This document shows, in pieces, positions 23,848 through 32,185 of a stretch of 64,000 bases of DNA (the stretch's first letter is position 1; the number at the start of each line of letters is the position of its first letter). The stretch is taken from assembly GCA_021414305.1 (NCBI GenBank), contig JAIOOS010000001.1:74694-138693 (forward strand), written 5' to 3'. The translations under genes were made by a program, and so were the position numbers. Source of the stretch: Burkholderiales bacterium (lineage in GTDB: Bacteria > Pseudomonadota > Gammaproteobacteria > Burkholderiales > Burkholderiaceae_C). The notes under the pieces were generated by a model. It was not told where the DNA came from and did no database searches. It saw nothing but the letters and a program-made list of their open reading frames with translations.

Positions 23848-25758
23848 CTACTCCTTGCAGTACAGCACCTGCCGGCTCTGCGTCCCGGTGACGTAGTGCC
23901 GCGTGCTCCAGCTCATGTTGAGGCTGTACGCGCACACCGGGTCGGCCGAGATGTCGACCGCGTTGGTCGGCCCGGCCGCGCCGCTCGCCCCGCCGCGGAA
24001 GAAGTAGTTCAGCGGCGGATTGAAGGCGCCGTTCGGCATCGGCGGTGCCGGATGCACGTTGCCGTTGTTGTTGTCGATCGTGATGCTGAACGAGCGCAGG
24101 TGCGGGTGATCCAGCGTGAACAGCGCGTGGATCTCGGTCAGGCCCATGATCGGATTGCAGGCGTTGGCCATCAGCTCCGAGATGTTGAGCAGCGCCACCG
24201 AGGGCGAGTTGTCGAGCACGATCGAGTCGAGCGTGTCGGTGAACATCGCGGTGTTGGTGGTCGCGTCGCGCACCTCGAAGATGATCCGGTAGCGGCGGAT
24301 CGGCTCCTTCTCGGCCGGGGTCAGGGCGCGACCGGCCTGCAGTTTGTCGTTGCCCCAGGCCGTCGGGAAGCGCGGCAAATGCGCCGAGGTCACGGTCGCC
24401 GAGTCGAGGTAGCCGAGCAGGCCCGAGCGCAGGAAGTTGGCGGTCGCGACATTGAGCAGGACCGTGCCTCCCCCCGACAGCGGCGCGTTGACGCCGAACC
24501 CGGCCAGGGTGACGAAGCCGTCGACATCGGGCGTCGGCCGCACCGGCACGCTGGCGAGCGGGTTGAGGCCGTCGTTGTAGTAGATGTCGCCGAGCGGCAT
24601 CGAGCCGTTGACGGTCGGCATGATCTTCCAGGTGGCGTTCGGCGCGAGCGGGGAGGGCGGCGCCGCCGGAGGAACGGTCGGCATCGCGCCTGCGGTACCG
24701 TCGCCGCCGCCCGACCAGGTCCACTCGGCGATGAGGAAGCGGAACTTCAGCGGATGCGTCGGCGCCGCAGCGTTGAAGAGCGGGCAGTTGCCGAACAGCG
24801 CGACGCCGCCGCCGAACACGTACGACTGGCTCGGCAGGCCGGCGTAGCCCTCGGGCAGGAAGTTGAGCGCCGGATCGAAGATCGAGGGATGGACGTTGAA
24901 CGCCTCCACGCGCGTCCAGTGCGGGTCGGCTTCGGGCGTGGTGTTCGGTACGTCGTCGGTGCAGAGCTTCACGCACAGGCAATGGCCCACGTTCTCTCTT
25001 CCCGGCGTGCGCCCCTTCGAAGGCGGCTCGACCAGGATGGGCGCGCCTGCGGCCTCGACCCGGAAGTAGACGTCGGGGCCGCCGGTCCATTCGAGGTTGA
25101 TCAGCGGCGAGAAGATGGTGCGGTCGAACTGCGCCCGCGTGTAGTAGATCGTGAAGTGGCCGTCGGCGTCGGTCGTCGCCGAGCCGAGCGCATCGGTCTG
25201 CAGCCAGTCGACGTCGAACGCCTTCACCACCGCCGAGGCGATCGGCAGGATCGGCTTGGAGCAGGTGGTCAGGCGCCCGCAGATGACCCACAGGCCCAGG
25301 CGGGCCAGCACCCCGCACCAGTAGCGCGCCGACAGGCAGTAGTCGAAGACGGCCACCGCCAGGCCTTCGCGCTGACGCCACATCGGCTGCAGCGTGGTGA
25401 TGCTGAACTGGACGTTCGGATGCGGCGGCTTCGGACCCTTGAACGGCATGGTGCCGCAATGGACGTCGATCTCGAAGGCTTCGCCGGCGTAGGCCTCCTG
25501 GCCGCCGCCGAGCGGCACGCGAAACGAGCCGTCGTCGCCGATCACGGCCTCGGCGATGAGGCGCGACTTCTTCTCCGCCACCTGCTCGTCGCTCAGGATG
25601 GCGAAGGTCTCCTTCGGATGGGCCACCGCCATCGCCGTGGTGTTGCCGCCCGGCGCGGGTCGGTAGAGGCGAAGGGTCGCGCCGGCGAGCGGCGTCTGGC
25701 ACTCGTCGCAGAAGTAGCCGCACAGGCGGCCCAGAAGCTCGAATTTGGTCGAAGCCAT
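23848..25758 (-). CDS. Large protein of unknown function with Cys-rich N-terminus
   Basis: A 636-aa protein I do not recognise. The first 20 residues carry a cysteine cluster (CGYFCDEC), followed by a carboxypeptidase-regulatory/transthyretin-like beta segment (TPLAGATLRLYRPAPG, then IGDDGSFRVPLGG). A second similar block appears around residues 185-215 (DADGHFTIYYTRAQF). The middle and C-terminal parts are rich in Gly, Asn, Thr and aromatic residues and look like beta-sandwich repeats. No signal peptide or membrane helix is seen despite the secreted-like composition. GAGGAG seven bases before ATG 25758 gives a clear start. Codons are somewhat less GC-rich than in neighbours. It is monocistronic, between the hexarate operon and idnD. 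Confidence 0.85.
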   Translation of the reverse strand: MASTKFELLGRLCGYFCDECQTPLAGATLRLYRPAPGGNTTAMAVAHPKETFAILSDEQVAEKKSRLIAEAVIGDDGSFRVPLGGGQEAYAGEAFEIDVHCGTMPFKGPKPPHPNVQFSITTLQPMWRQREGLAVAVFDYCLSARYWCGVLARLGLWVICGRLTTCSKPILPIASAVVKAFDVDWLQTDALGSATTDADGHFTIYYTRAQFDRTIFSPLINLEWTGGPDVYFRVEAAGAPILVEPPSKGRTPGRENVGHCLCVKLCTDDVPNTTPEADPHWTRVEAFNVHPSIFDPALNFLPEGYAGLPSQSYVFGGGVALFGNCPLFNAAAPTHPLKFRFLIAEWTWSGGGDGTAGAMPTVPPAAPPSPLAPNATWKIMPTVNGSMPLGDIYYNDGLNPLASVPVRPTPDVDGFVTLAGFGVNAPLSGGGTVLLNVATANFLRSGLLGYLDSATVTSAHLPRFPTAWGNDKLQAGRALTPAEKEPIRRYRIIFEVRDATTNTAMFTDTLDSIVLDNSPSVALLNISELMANACNPIMGLTEIHALFTLDHPHLRSFSITIDNNNGNVHPAPPMPNGAFNPPLNYFFRGGASGAAGPTNAVDISADPVCAYSLNMSWSTRHYVTGTQSRQVLYCKE

Positions 25759-26080
25759 GAACAGTCTCCTCGGGTTGGTGCGAGGTGCTGCGCTTGTACG
25801 GAGGGTCCGATGCGAGCGTGCAGCAGCTCAGCGTCGCGCAGGCTAGGCATCGGTCGCGATCGCGCCCATCCGTACGAAGAGGGGAACGGACCGCGGCCCC
25901 TGTTTTCACCTGCGAGCGCGGTTGTATTCCGCGGCGAAGACGAGCGTCGGAATAACCCCTCTGTCAGACCTGACAGTAGGCAACGACTCCGCCGCGACTA
26001 GCCTCCAGCCGGCCCGATTTCTGTCGCCCGCGCGGCCCGGCGATCGGCGAAGATCGAGGCCTTCGTTTCGAGCCGACACC
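25759..26080. other. Intergenic region between divergent orphan gene and idnD
   Basis: This 322-base gap holds no convincing gene. It contains the leader of the minus-strand orphan gene at its left end (ribosome site at 25766-25771) and, at 25961-25976, a perfect inverted repeat described separately. The left half (about 25780-25930) shows nothing further that I can name. Confidence 0.6.
25961..25976. promoter_or_regulatory. Perfect palindrome, likely operator for idnD
   Basis: CTGTCAGACCTGACAG is a 7-2-7 perfect inverted repeat, 105 bases before the idnD start codon. Its size and symmetry suit a dimeric regulator of the GntR or TetR type. No such regulator gene is adjacent, so the binding protein is unknown. 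Confidence 0.5.
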
Positions 26081-27115
26081 ATGGATGCACTCGTGATTCA
26101 CGCCCCCGGCGATCTCCGCGTCGAGGACGTGGCGACGCCTCAGGTCGGGCCCGACCAGCTTCGGGTACGGGTGCGCGCCGGCGGCATCTGCGGCTCCGAC
26201 CTGCACTACTTCCAGCATGGCGGCTTCGGCACGGTGCGCATCAAGGAGCCGATGGTTCTCGGCCATGAAGTGGCGGGCGTGATCGAGGAGGCGGGCAGCG
26301 CGGTGCGAGGCTTCGCGCCCGGGCACCGCATCGCGATCTGCCCGAGCCGGCCCTGCGGCGCCTGCCGCTACTGCCAGCTCGGCCTGCAGAACCACTGCCT
26401 CGACATGCGCTACTACGGCAGCGCCATGCGCATGCCGCATGTGCAGGGCGCGTTCCGCAAGGAGATCGTCGTCGACAGCAGCCAGGCGTACGCGCTGGCC
26501 GAAGGCATCAGCGACGGCGAGGGCGCGATGGCCGAGCCGCTCGCGGTGGCGCTGCATGCCGTCAATCGTGCCGGACCGCTGCTCGGCAAGGCGGTGCTCG
26601 TCACCGGTTGCGGGCCGATCGGCGCGATGCTCGTCATCGCCGCGCGGCGCGCGGGAGCGACGCTGGTCGTGGTGACCGACCAGGTGGCGCAGCCGCTGCG
26701 CCGCGCCGCCAAGGTCGGCGCCGACGAAACGATCAACGTCGCCGAGCATCCCGAGGCGCTTGCGCGGTTCGGCGCCGAGAAGGGCCGCTTCGACGTCCTG
26801 TTCGAGGCCAGCGGCAACGTGCACGCCTTGACCGGCGCGTTCGATGCGCTGCGTCCGCGCGGCATCGTCGTGCAGGTCGGGCTGGGCGGCGAGATGACGC
26901 TGCCGATCAACACCATCGTCGCCAAGGAGTTCGACCTTCGTGGCGCGTTCCGCTTCCACCAGGAGTTCGCGACGGCGGTCGATCTGATCAACGCGGGGCT
27001 CGTCGACCTGAAGCCCCTGGTCTCGGCCACGCTCTCCTACCGCGATGCCGGGCGGGCGTTCGCGCTCGCTGCCGACCGCACGCAGTCGATGAAGGTGCTG
27101 CTCGACTTCGACTGA
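26081..27115 (+). CDS. L-idonate 5-dehydrogenase-type zinc dehydrogenase
   Basis: A 344-aa medium-chain dehydrogenase closest in pattern to IdnD/sorbitol dehydrogenase, oxidising a polyol or sugar acid at a secondary alcohol. Zinc-binding features are GGICGSDLHYFQHGGFG and VLGHEVAGVI for the catalytic site and CPSRPCGACRYCQLGLQNHC for the structural site. The cofactor fold is VTGCGPIGAMLVIAARRAGA. ATG 26081 (MDALVIHAPGDLRVE) is chosen over an upstream in-frame start at 25922 because the family N-terminus begins here. The gene stands alone behind a palindromic operator-like sequence and near the hexarate operon, so a sugar-acid substrate is plausible. Confidence 0.88.
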   Translation: MDALVIHAPGDLRVEDVATPQVGPDQLRVRVRAGGICGSDLHYFQHGGFGTVRIKEPMVLGHEVAGVIEEAGSAVRGFAPGHRIAICPSRPCGACRYCQLGLQNHCLDMRYYGSAMRMPHVQGAFRKEIVVDSSQAYALAEGISDGEGAMAEPLAVALHAVNRAGPLLGKAVLVTGCGPIGAMLVIAARRAGATLVVVTDQVAQPLRRAAKVGADETINVAEHPEALARFGAEKGRFDVLFEASGNVHALTGAFDALRPRGIVVQVGLGGEMTLPINTIVAKEFDLRGAFRFHQEFATAVDLINAGLVDLKPLVSATLSYRDAGRAFALAADRTQSMKVLLDFD

Positions 27116-27126
27116 CCCGAGGCGGC

Positions 27127-27786
27127 TCAGCGCCGCGCGAACAGCGGCTGCTCGAAGTGGTCGACCCGCGTCGGTCGGCCTGCGATGCAGAGCTCGCGGA
27201 ACTGGTAGATCACCGCCGCCGTCGGCGCCGCGATCCAGCTCAGGCCGACCGGCATGCGCAGGGCCGGATGCTCGCTGTCGGCGACGCGATCGAGCAGCGG
27301 AGCGTCGGCGCGCATGAACTCGCTCACCGCGATGCGGTGGATGCTCTCGACCTCGGCCGGATTGGCGGCGAGCGCCGGCGCCGTGCCGGCCCAGACGACG
27401 ACCGGGGTGATGGCGAAGCCCGAGCGGGTGACGTAGTCGTCGAGGCGGCCGAGCACCGCGCCCGGATCGAGCACGAGCCCCACTTCCTCGGCGAGCTCGC
27501 GCAAGGCGGCTTGCTCCGCCGACTCGCCGGCATCGACGCGGCCGCCGGGCAGGGCCCATTGTCCGGCGTGGTCGCGCAGGTCCGAGGCGCGCCGCGTCAG
27601 GATCAGCGCGGCCGCGCGGCTCCAGCCCGCCGGACGGGCGAGGCCCTCGATCCACGCGCCTTCGCCTTCCTCGGCCACGGCCACGGCCACGGCGGCGATG
27701 CGGTGCACGCCGGGGTTGGCCCGGCGCAGGTCGAGCGTGCCGAGATGGCGCCGGATCTGCGCCTTCAGCGCGTCATCGCACAGCAT
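27127..27786 (-). CDS. Nudix hydrolase (CoA pyrophosphatase-like)
   Basis: A 219-aa hydrolase of nucleoside-diphosphate-linked compounds. The complete Nudix box is [24 protein letters not shown] (given in two parts: GGRVDAGE, then RELAEEVGL), matching GX5EX7REUXEEXGU. The preceding [19 protein letters not shown] segment and the late [17 protein letters not shown] region resemble the CoA/acyl-CoA pyrophosphatase NudL group. It starts nine bases after the P450 gene and is probably the last gene of a DUF4124-P450-Nudix transcript. The exact substrate cannot be read from sequence. Confidence 0.88.
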   Translation of the reverse strand: MLCDDALKAQIRRHLGTLDLRRANPGVHRIAAVAVAVAEEGEGAWIEGLARPAGWSRAAALILTRRASDLRDHAGQWALPGGRVDAGESAEQAALRELAEEVGLVLDPGAVLGRLDDYVTRSGFAITPVVVWAGTAPALAANPAEVESIHRIAVSEFMRADAPLLDRVADSEHPALRMPVGLSWIAAPTAAVIYQFRELCIAGRPTRVDHFEQPLFARR

Positions 27787-27795
27787 CGAGGCGCG

Positions 27796-30132
27796 TCAGA
27801 GACCGAGCACCAGCCTGGCGTCGCAGGCGCGCGAGCAGCACGCCATCATCTTCGAGTTCGCGTCGCGCTCCGCGCGGGTGAGGACCGAGTCGCGGTGATC
27901 CACCGTGCCGGCCAGCACCGGCACCTCGCACGAGCCGCACAGGCCCTCCTCGCAGTCGCTGCGCACGTCGATGTTGGCGGCGCGCAGGGCGGCGAGCAGC
28001 GTCTGGTCGGCGCGAACCGGCAGCACCAGGCCGGAGTCGCGGAGCTCGACCTCGAAAGCGTGCTCGCCGTCCGGATCGAGCTTGCCGGGGGTGGTCGAGA
28101 AGTGCTCGACGCGAAGCGACCCCTCCGGCCAATGCGCGCACGCGGCCGCGACGGCGGCCAGCATGCGCGCCGGGCCGCAGGCGTAGACCTGGGCGCCGTC
28201 CGCCGGCTCGCGCAGCAGCGCGGCCAGATCGTTGCGCCCGCCTTCCTCCTGCACGTGCAGATGCAGCCGCCTGCCGTGCAGGGCGGCGAGCCCGTCGATG
28301 AACGCCATGCGCGCGCGCCGCCGGCCGCTGTAGTGCAGCGCGTAGTCGACGCCGAGCTCGCGGGCGCGCCGCGCCATCGCAGCGATCGGCGTGATGCCGA
28401 TGCCGCCGGCAATGAAGATCAGCTTCTCCGCCGACTCGTCGAGGCGGAAATGGTTGCGCGGCGCGCTGACGTGCAGCCGGTCGCCGGCCGATGCGCTGCC
28501 GTGCAGCCAGGCCGAGCCGCCCCGGCTCGGGTTCTCGCGCAGCACCGCGATCTCGTAGGCGCGCGCATCGGCCGGATCGCCGCAGAGCGAATAGGGGCGG
28601 GACAGGCCGGTGTCGCCACACTCGACGTCGATGTGCGAGCCCGGCGTCCAGGCCGGCAGCGCCCGGCCGTCGGGCGAGACCAGGCGCAGGCGGACGACGC
28701 CCTCGGCCACCGCAGCGACGCTCTCCACCTGAACCGGCCGGGCGATGTCGCGCTTCGACGGCTCGCCGATCCGCACCGGCGTGCGCAGCTCGAGCAGCGC
28801 CGGGTTCGTGCGCTCCGGATTCTTCGCCGGGTCCCACTCGACCCACAGATGCTCGGGGCCCCGAAACGAGGTGTTGGCCACGTAGCTGAAGCGCTGCTCG
28901 GCGAGCCTCAGGTGCGGCAGGCGCCGCGTCAGCTCCTGGAGAAAGACCTGGATCTCCATCCGCGCCAGGTTCTTGCCCATGCACTGGTGCGTACCGTAGC
29001 CGAAGGTGAGGTGGTCGTTCGCATCCTCGCGCCGGATGTCGAACAGGTCGGCCTCGGCGAAGCGGCGCTCGTCGTGGTTGGCCGAGGAGCTGACGATCAA
29101 GAGCTTCGCTCCGGCCGGGATGTCGACGCCGTCGATCCGCACGTCGCGCGTGGCCCGGCGGCGCCAGGCGGCGATCGAGCCGTTGTGGCGCAGGCATTCC
29201 TCGACCGCGTTCGGAATCAGGCGCGGTTCGTCGCACAGCTCCTGCCACGCGCCCGGATGCTGCAGCAGCAGCTTGATCGCGTTGGCGCCGGCGTTGGCGG
29301 TGGTCTCGTGCGCGGCGACGATGCCGGCCATCATCATCGAGTGCAGGTAGGAGTCGGTCACGACCTCCGGCATTTCCTTCTGCTTGCGGATGCCGTACTG
29401 CATCCAGCCGTCGGCTTCGGGCTCGCGCCGCATCTTCTCGAGCAGCTTGCCGGCGAGCTGCCAGAAGTTGCCGACCGCGTGCGCCACCGCTACCTGCTCT
29501 TCGGGCCTCGGCCGGCCCCAGGTGTTGACCGTGTGCGCGATCGAGTACTTGCGCAGCAGCGCCATGTCTTCCTCGGCGATGCCGAGGAAGTGCAGGGCCA
29601 CGGTCAAGGGCACTTCCCAGAGCAGCTCGTCGACCAGGTCGGCGCGGCCGGCGTCGACGAAGCGGTCGACGTACTCGCGCGTCAGCCGTCGCACCATCGG
29701 CTCGTGATGGCGCAGCGCTTCGGGCGTGAACGGCTCCATCAGCGCCCGCCGGCGCGGCATGTGCGCCGGCTCGTCCTCGTTGACCAGGGTGCGGTTGAGG
29801 GCGAAGCCGTAGGTGGCGAGCACCGCGTTCGCTTCGTCGCCGGTGGGCGTGATCTTCTCCAGCGCGATCGACGGGCTGAAGGTGATGTTGTCGCGGAAGA
29901 TCGCCTTGATGTCGGCGTAGCGCGTCACCACCCAGTAGCCGAGGCGAGGGCTCCAGAACACCGGCTCCTGCTCGCGCGCCCAGCGCACGTAGTCGGGCGG
30001 ATCCTGCTGGTAGCCGTCGCCGAAGGGGTCGAAGTCGGCGGCCCGCTGGCTGACCGGGCAGCCGGTCGGGGTGAGGTGCGCCGAGGGCGGGCCGTGGACG
30101 ACGGGGCAGCCGTCGCTGCGGGCCGCGCTCAT
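27796..30132 (-). CDS. Self-sufficient cytochrome P450 of CYP116B type (P450-reductase-ferredoxin fusion)
   Basis: A 778-aa soluble monooxygenase carrying its own electron chain. The heme domain (about 1-440) has the I-helix oxygen-activation motif AAHETT (273-278), ExxR at 312-315 and the heme thiolate Cys384 in FGYGTHQCMG. The reductase domain (about 460-690) has the FMN motif RPYS (512-515), GGIGITP (576-582) for the nicotinamide cofactor and CGP at 652-654. A plant-type [2Fe-2S] ferredoxin closes the protein (Cys727, 732, 735, 765). This order and length are those of P450RhF/CYP116B enzymes, which hydroxylate or dealkylate aromatic and aliphatic substrates. The natural substrate is unknown. 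It lies 10 bases after a DUF4124 gene. Confidence 0.95.
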   Translation of the reverse strand: MSAARSDGCPVVHGPPSAHLTPTGCPVSQRAADFDPFGDGYQQDPPDYVRWAREQEPVFWSPRLGYWVVTRYADIKAIFRDNITFSPSIALEKITPTGDEANAVLATYGFALNRTLVNEDEPAHMPRRRALMEPFTPEALRHHEPMVRRLTREYVDRFVDAGRADLVDELLWEVPLTVALHFLGIAEEDMALLRKYSIAHTVNTWGRPRPEEQVAVAHAVGNFWQLAGKLLEKMRREPEADGWMQYGIRKQKEMPEVVTDSYLHSMMMAGIVAAHETTANAGANAIKLLLQHPGAWQELCDEPRLIPNAVEECLRHNGSIAAWRRRATRDVRIDGVDIPAGAKLLIVSSSANHDERRFAEADLFDIRREDANDHLTFGYGTHQCMGKNLARMEIQVFLQELTRRLPHLRLAEQRFSYVANTSFRGPEHLWVEWDPAKNPERTNPALLELRTPVRIGEPSKRDIARPVQVESVAAVAEGVVRLRLVSPDGRALPAWTPGSHIDVECGDTGLSRPYSLCGDPADARAYEIAVLRENPSRGGSAWLHGSASAGDRLHVSAPRNHFRLDESAEKLIFIAGGIGITPIAAMARRARELGVDYALHYSGRRRARMAFIDGLAALHGRRLHLHVQEEGGRNDLAALLREPADGAQVYACGPARMLAAVAAACAHWPEGSLRVEHFSTTPGKLDPDGEHAFEVELRDSGLVLPVRADQTLLAALRAANIDVRSDCEEGLCGSCEVPVLAGTVDHRDSVLTRAERDANSKMMACCSRACDARLVLGL

Positions 30133-30142
30133 CGCCGCCGCC

Positions 30143-30763
30143 TCACTTCGGCGCCGGCGAGCGGCGCAGCCAGAGAACCCGCAGTTGCTGCAGCTCGGCG
30201 TCGACCCGGTCGTTGATGCGCTTGAGGTCGTCGTAGCGGCCCTGCAGGGCCTGTCGCTGCGCGGCCAGCAGCGCTTCGTTGGCGTCGAGCTGCGACTTCA
30301 GGATCGGCGGCAGCGGCTTGTTCGGATAGAACTCGGCCTCGTTCAGGAGGGGCTTGTGCGCGGCCATCAGGTCGGCGATGCGGCCTTCGATCAGGGTGAT
30401 CGAGGCGCGGGTCGCGGCCAGCTCGTTCTGCCGGGCCGCTTCGAGCGCGGCCTGGTTGGGGTAGAGCTTGAGCAGGCGTTCCTCGTTGCGCTGGCGGATC
30501 TTGCGCTCGGTCGCCTCGGCCTCGTCCTTGCGCCGCTTCTCCTCGGCGGCGGCTTCCTCTTCGGGGCTGAGGTGGAGCGGGACCAGGCGCTTGCGCGAGC
30601 CGTCGGTGTTGAGCTCCCACTGCTCGCCGACGCAGCCGGAGAGCTCCCGATCGCTGCGCAGCTTCTCGCCCTTGGCGTTGACGCAGCTGTACATGGCCCC
30701 CCACACCACGTTGCCGGCCAGGCTCAGGACCAGGAGCAGCAGAATGCGAAACCGTGTCGTCAC
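30143..30763 (-). CDS. DUF4124-type exported coiled-coil protein
   Basis: A 206-aa protein with an N-terminal signal sequence (residues 1-23, TTRFRILLLLVLSLAGNVVWG), then a short DUF4124-like module (MYSCVNAKGEKLRSDRELSGC) common in beta- and gammaproteobacteria, and a long charged helical region (about 65-200) likely to be coiled coil. The start is GTG 30763. TAGACT lies exactly six bases upstream (30770-30775 on the minus strand), suggesting a leaderless transcript that continues into the P450 gene 10 bases downstream. The role is unknown; DUF4124 proteins are periplasmic. Confidence 0.82.
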   Translation of the reverse strand: MTTRFRILLLLVLSLAGNVVWGAMYSCVNAKGEKLRSDRELSGCVGEQWELNTDGSRKRLVPLHLSPEEEAAAEEKRRKDEAEATERKIRQRNEERLLKLYPNQAALEAARQNELAATRASITLIEGRIADLMAAHKPLLNEAEFYPNKPLPPILKSQLDANEALLAAQRQALQGRYDDLKRINDRVDAELQQLRVLWLRRSPAPK

Positions 30764-30769
30764 GACGCG

Positions 30770-30775
30770 AGTCTA
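30770..30775 (-). promoter_or_regulatory. -10-like element six bases before the DUF4124-P450 operon start
   Basis: On the minus strand TAGACT ends six bases before GTG 30763, with no Shine-Dalgarno between. The identical hexamer and spacing recur before the ABC exporter gene (38401-38406). It would start RNA at or next to the start codon. Confidence 0.5.
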
Positions 30776-30844
30776 GTGGCCCCCGCGCGACGATGTGTAC
30801 CGGGTTCCCGGCGCCGCGAGGCGCGGCCGGCGGATGATCGAGAC

Positions 30845-31750
30845 ATGAGCAACCCAATCCCCGCGCTCGAATCCTGGATCGGGCGCTCCGAGCGGGTGAG
30901 CGACGAGGCGACGCGCGCGCCCGCGCTCGCCCTGGCCGCCACGCTCGACCGCGACGCTTCCGGGCTCGAGCGCGGCGACCCGCTGCCGCCGCTCTGGCAC
31001 TGGATCTACTTCACGCCCAAGGCGCCTGCGCACGAGATCGGGCCCGACGGCCACCCGCGGCGCGGCGGCTTCCTGCCGCCGGTGAGCCTGGCGCGGCGCA
31101 TGTGGGCCGGAGGACGGCTCGACTTCCATCAGCCGATCCGGATCGGCGACGCGCTGACGCGCACCTCCACCATCGCCGACGTGCGCCGCCGCGAGGGCAA
31201 GAGCGGTACCCTCGTGTTCGTGACCGTGCGCCACGAGATCGGCCGCGACGGCCTGCTGCTTCTCACCGAAGAGCACGACATCGTCTACCGCGACCTGCCG
31301 CAGCCGGGCGCGCCGGCGCGCGTTCCAGAGAATGCGCCGACCGACGAGTCGACCGCGCGCGAGGTCGTGCCCGATCCGGTGCTCCTGTTCCGCTATTCGG
31401 CTCTCACCTTCAATGGCCACCGCATCCACTACGACCGCAGCTACGTGACCGGGGTCGAGGGCTATCCGGGGCTGATCGTCCACGGGCCGCTGATCGCCAC
31501 CCTGCTCGTCGACGAGGCGCGGCGGCAACGGCCGGGGCTGCGCGTCCGCCGCTTCGAGTTCAGGGCGGTCCATCCGCTGTTCGATATCGACCGGTTCGAG
31601 CTCTGCTGCCGTTTCGGCGCGGGTGCCGGCATCGACCTCTGGGCGCGCGACAAGGGCGGGCGGCTGGCGATGAGCGCGCGGCTCGAAGCCTGGGCGGACG
31701 ACAATGTGCCGGTGTGGCCACACCCGTCTTCGCCCCCTCCGAGCCCATGA
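30845..31750 (+). CDS. MaoC/FAS1-like hydroxyacyl-thioester dehydratase
   Basis: A 301-aa double hot-dog protein that would hydrate or dehydrate a CoA-thioester, as in mesaconyl-C4-CoA hydratase and related FAS1-like dehydratases. The N-terminal half (about 1-140) is a non-catalytic hot-dog; the C-terminal half has RYSALTFNGHRIHYDRSYV (about 193-211) with the catalytic Asn/His pair, followed by GLIVHGPLIATLL. ATG 30845 is six bases after GATGAT. The stop overlaps the start of the Rieske ferredoxin gene (ATGA), so the two are coupled. The substrate is unknown. Confidence 0.85.
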   Translation: MSNPIPALESWIGRSERVSDEATRAPALALAATLDRDASGLERGDPLPPLWHWIYFTPKAPAHEIGPDGHPRRGGFLPPVSLARRMWAGGRLDFHQPIRIGDALTRTSTIADVRRREGKSGTLVFVTVRHEIGRDGLLLLTEEHDIVYRDLPQPGAPARVPENAPTDESTAREVVPDPVLLFRYSALTFNGHRIHYDRSYVTGVEGYPGLIVHGPLIATLLVDEARRQRPGLRVRRFEFRAVHPLFDIDRFELCCRFGAGAGIDLWARDKGGRLAMSARLEAWADDNVPVWPHPSSPPPSP

Positions 31751-32085
31751 GCAACGACGACTCTTCCGCCTGGCGGCCGCTCTGCGCCACGACCGACGTC
31801 GAAATCGGCATGCCCCGGCGGGTCGAGGTGCAGGGTCTGCCCCCGCTCGCGGTGTTCCAGCTCGACGACGGTTTCTACGTCACCGACGACACCTGCACCC
31901 ATGGCGAGGGCTCGCTCAGCGAGGGATATGTCGATGGCGACGAGGTCGAGTGCCCGTGGCATTCGGGCAAGTTCTGCATCAAGGACGGCAAGGCCACCGC
32001 GCCGCCGGCGTTCGAGCCGATCAGGATCTACAGGACCCAGGTGGTCGACGGTCGGGTCTGCATCGAAGTTTCCGCCGCCGGCTGA
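31747..32085 (+). CDS. Rieske-type [2Fe-2S] ferredoxin
   Basis: A 112-aa soluble electron carrier. The Rieske cluster ligands are Cys50-x-His52 (CTHGEGSLSEG) and Cys69-xx-His72 (CPWHSG), with 16 residues between the pairs. It resembles the ferredoxin of multi-component ring-hydroxylating dioxygenases (NidI/BphF type). No dioxygenase alpha or beta subunit and no reductase lies nearby. It is translationally coupled to the preceding dehydratase. Confidence 0.92.
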   Translation: MSNDDSSAWRPLCATTDVEIGMPRRVEVQGLPPLAVFQLDDGFYVTDDTCTHGEGSLSEGYVDGDEVECPWHSGKFCIKDGKATAPPAFEPIRIYRTQVVDGRVCIEVSAAG

Positions 32086-32185
32086 GGCCGGCGCGGCGTC
32101 GGCAGGCAGCGCGACCGGCCGCCGTCCTACAGGGCGGTGACCGCTGCGGCGATATGCTGCTCTGCAACATCACTCTGTCGCAGCC

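Noticed and set aside
26608-30216. A 1202-codon open frame on the plus strand opposite the P450 gene
   Set aside because: It is Arg/Gly/Ala-rich with no domain pattern, and lies antisense to the P450, Nudix and DUF4124 genes whose motifs are clear. High GC removes stop codons from such shadow frames.
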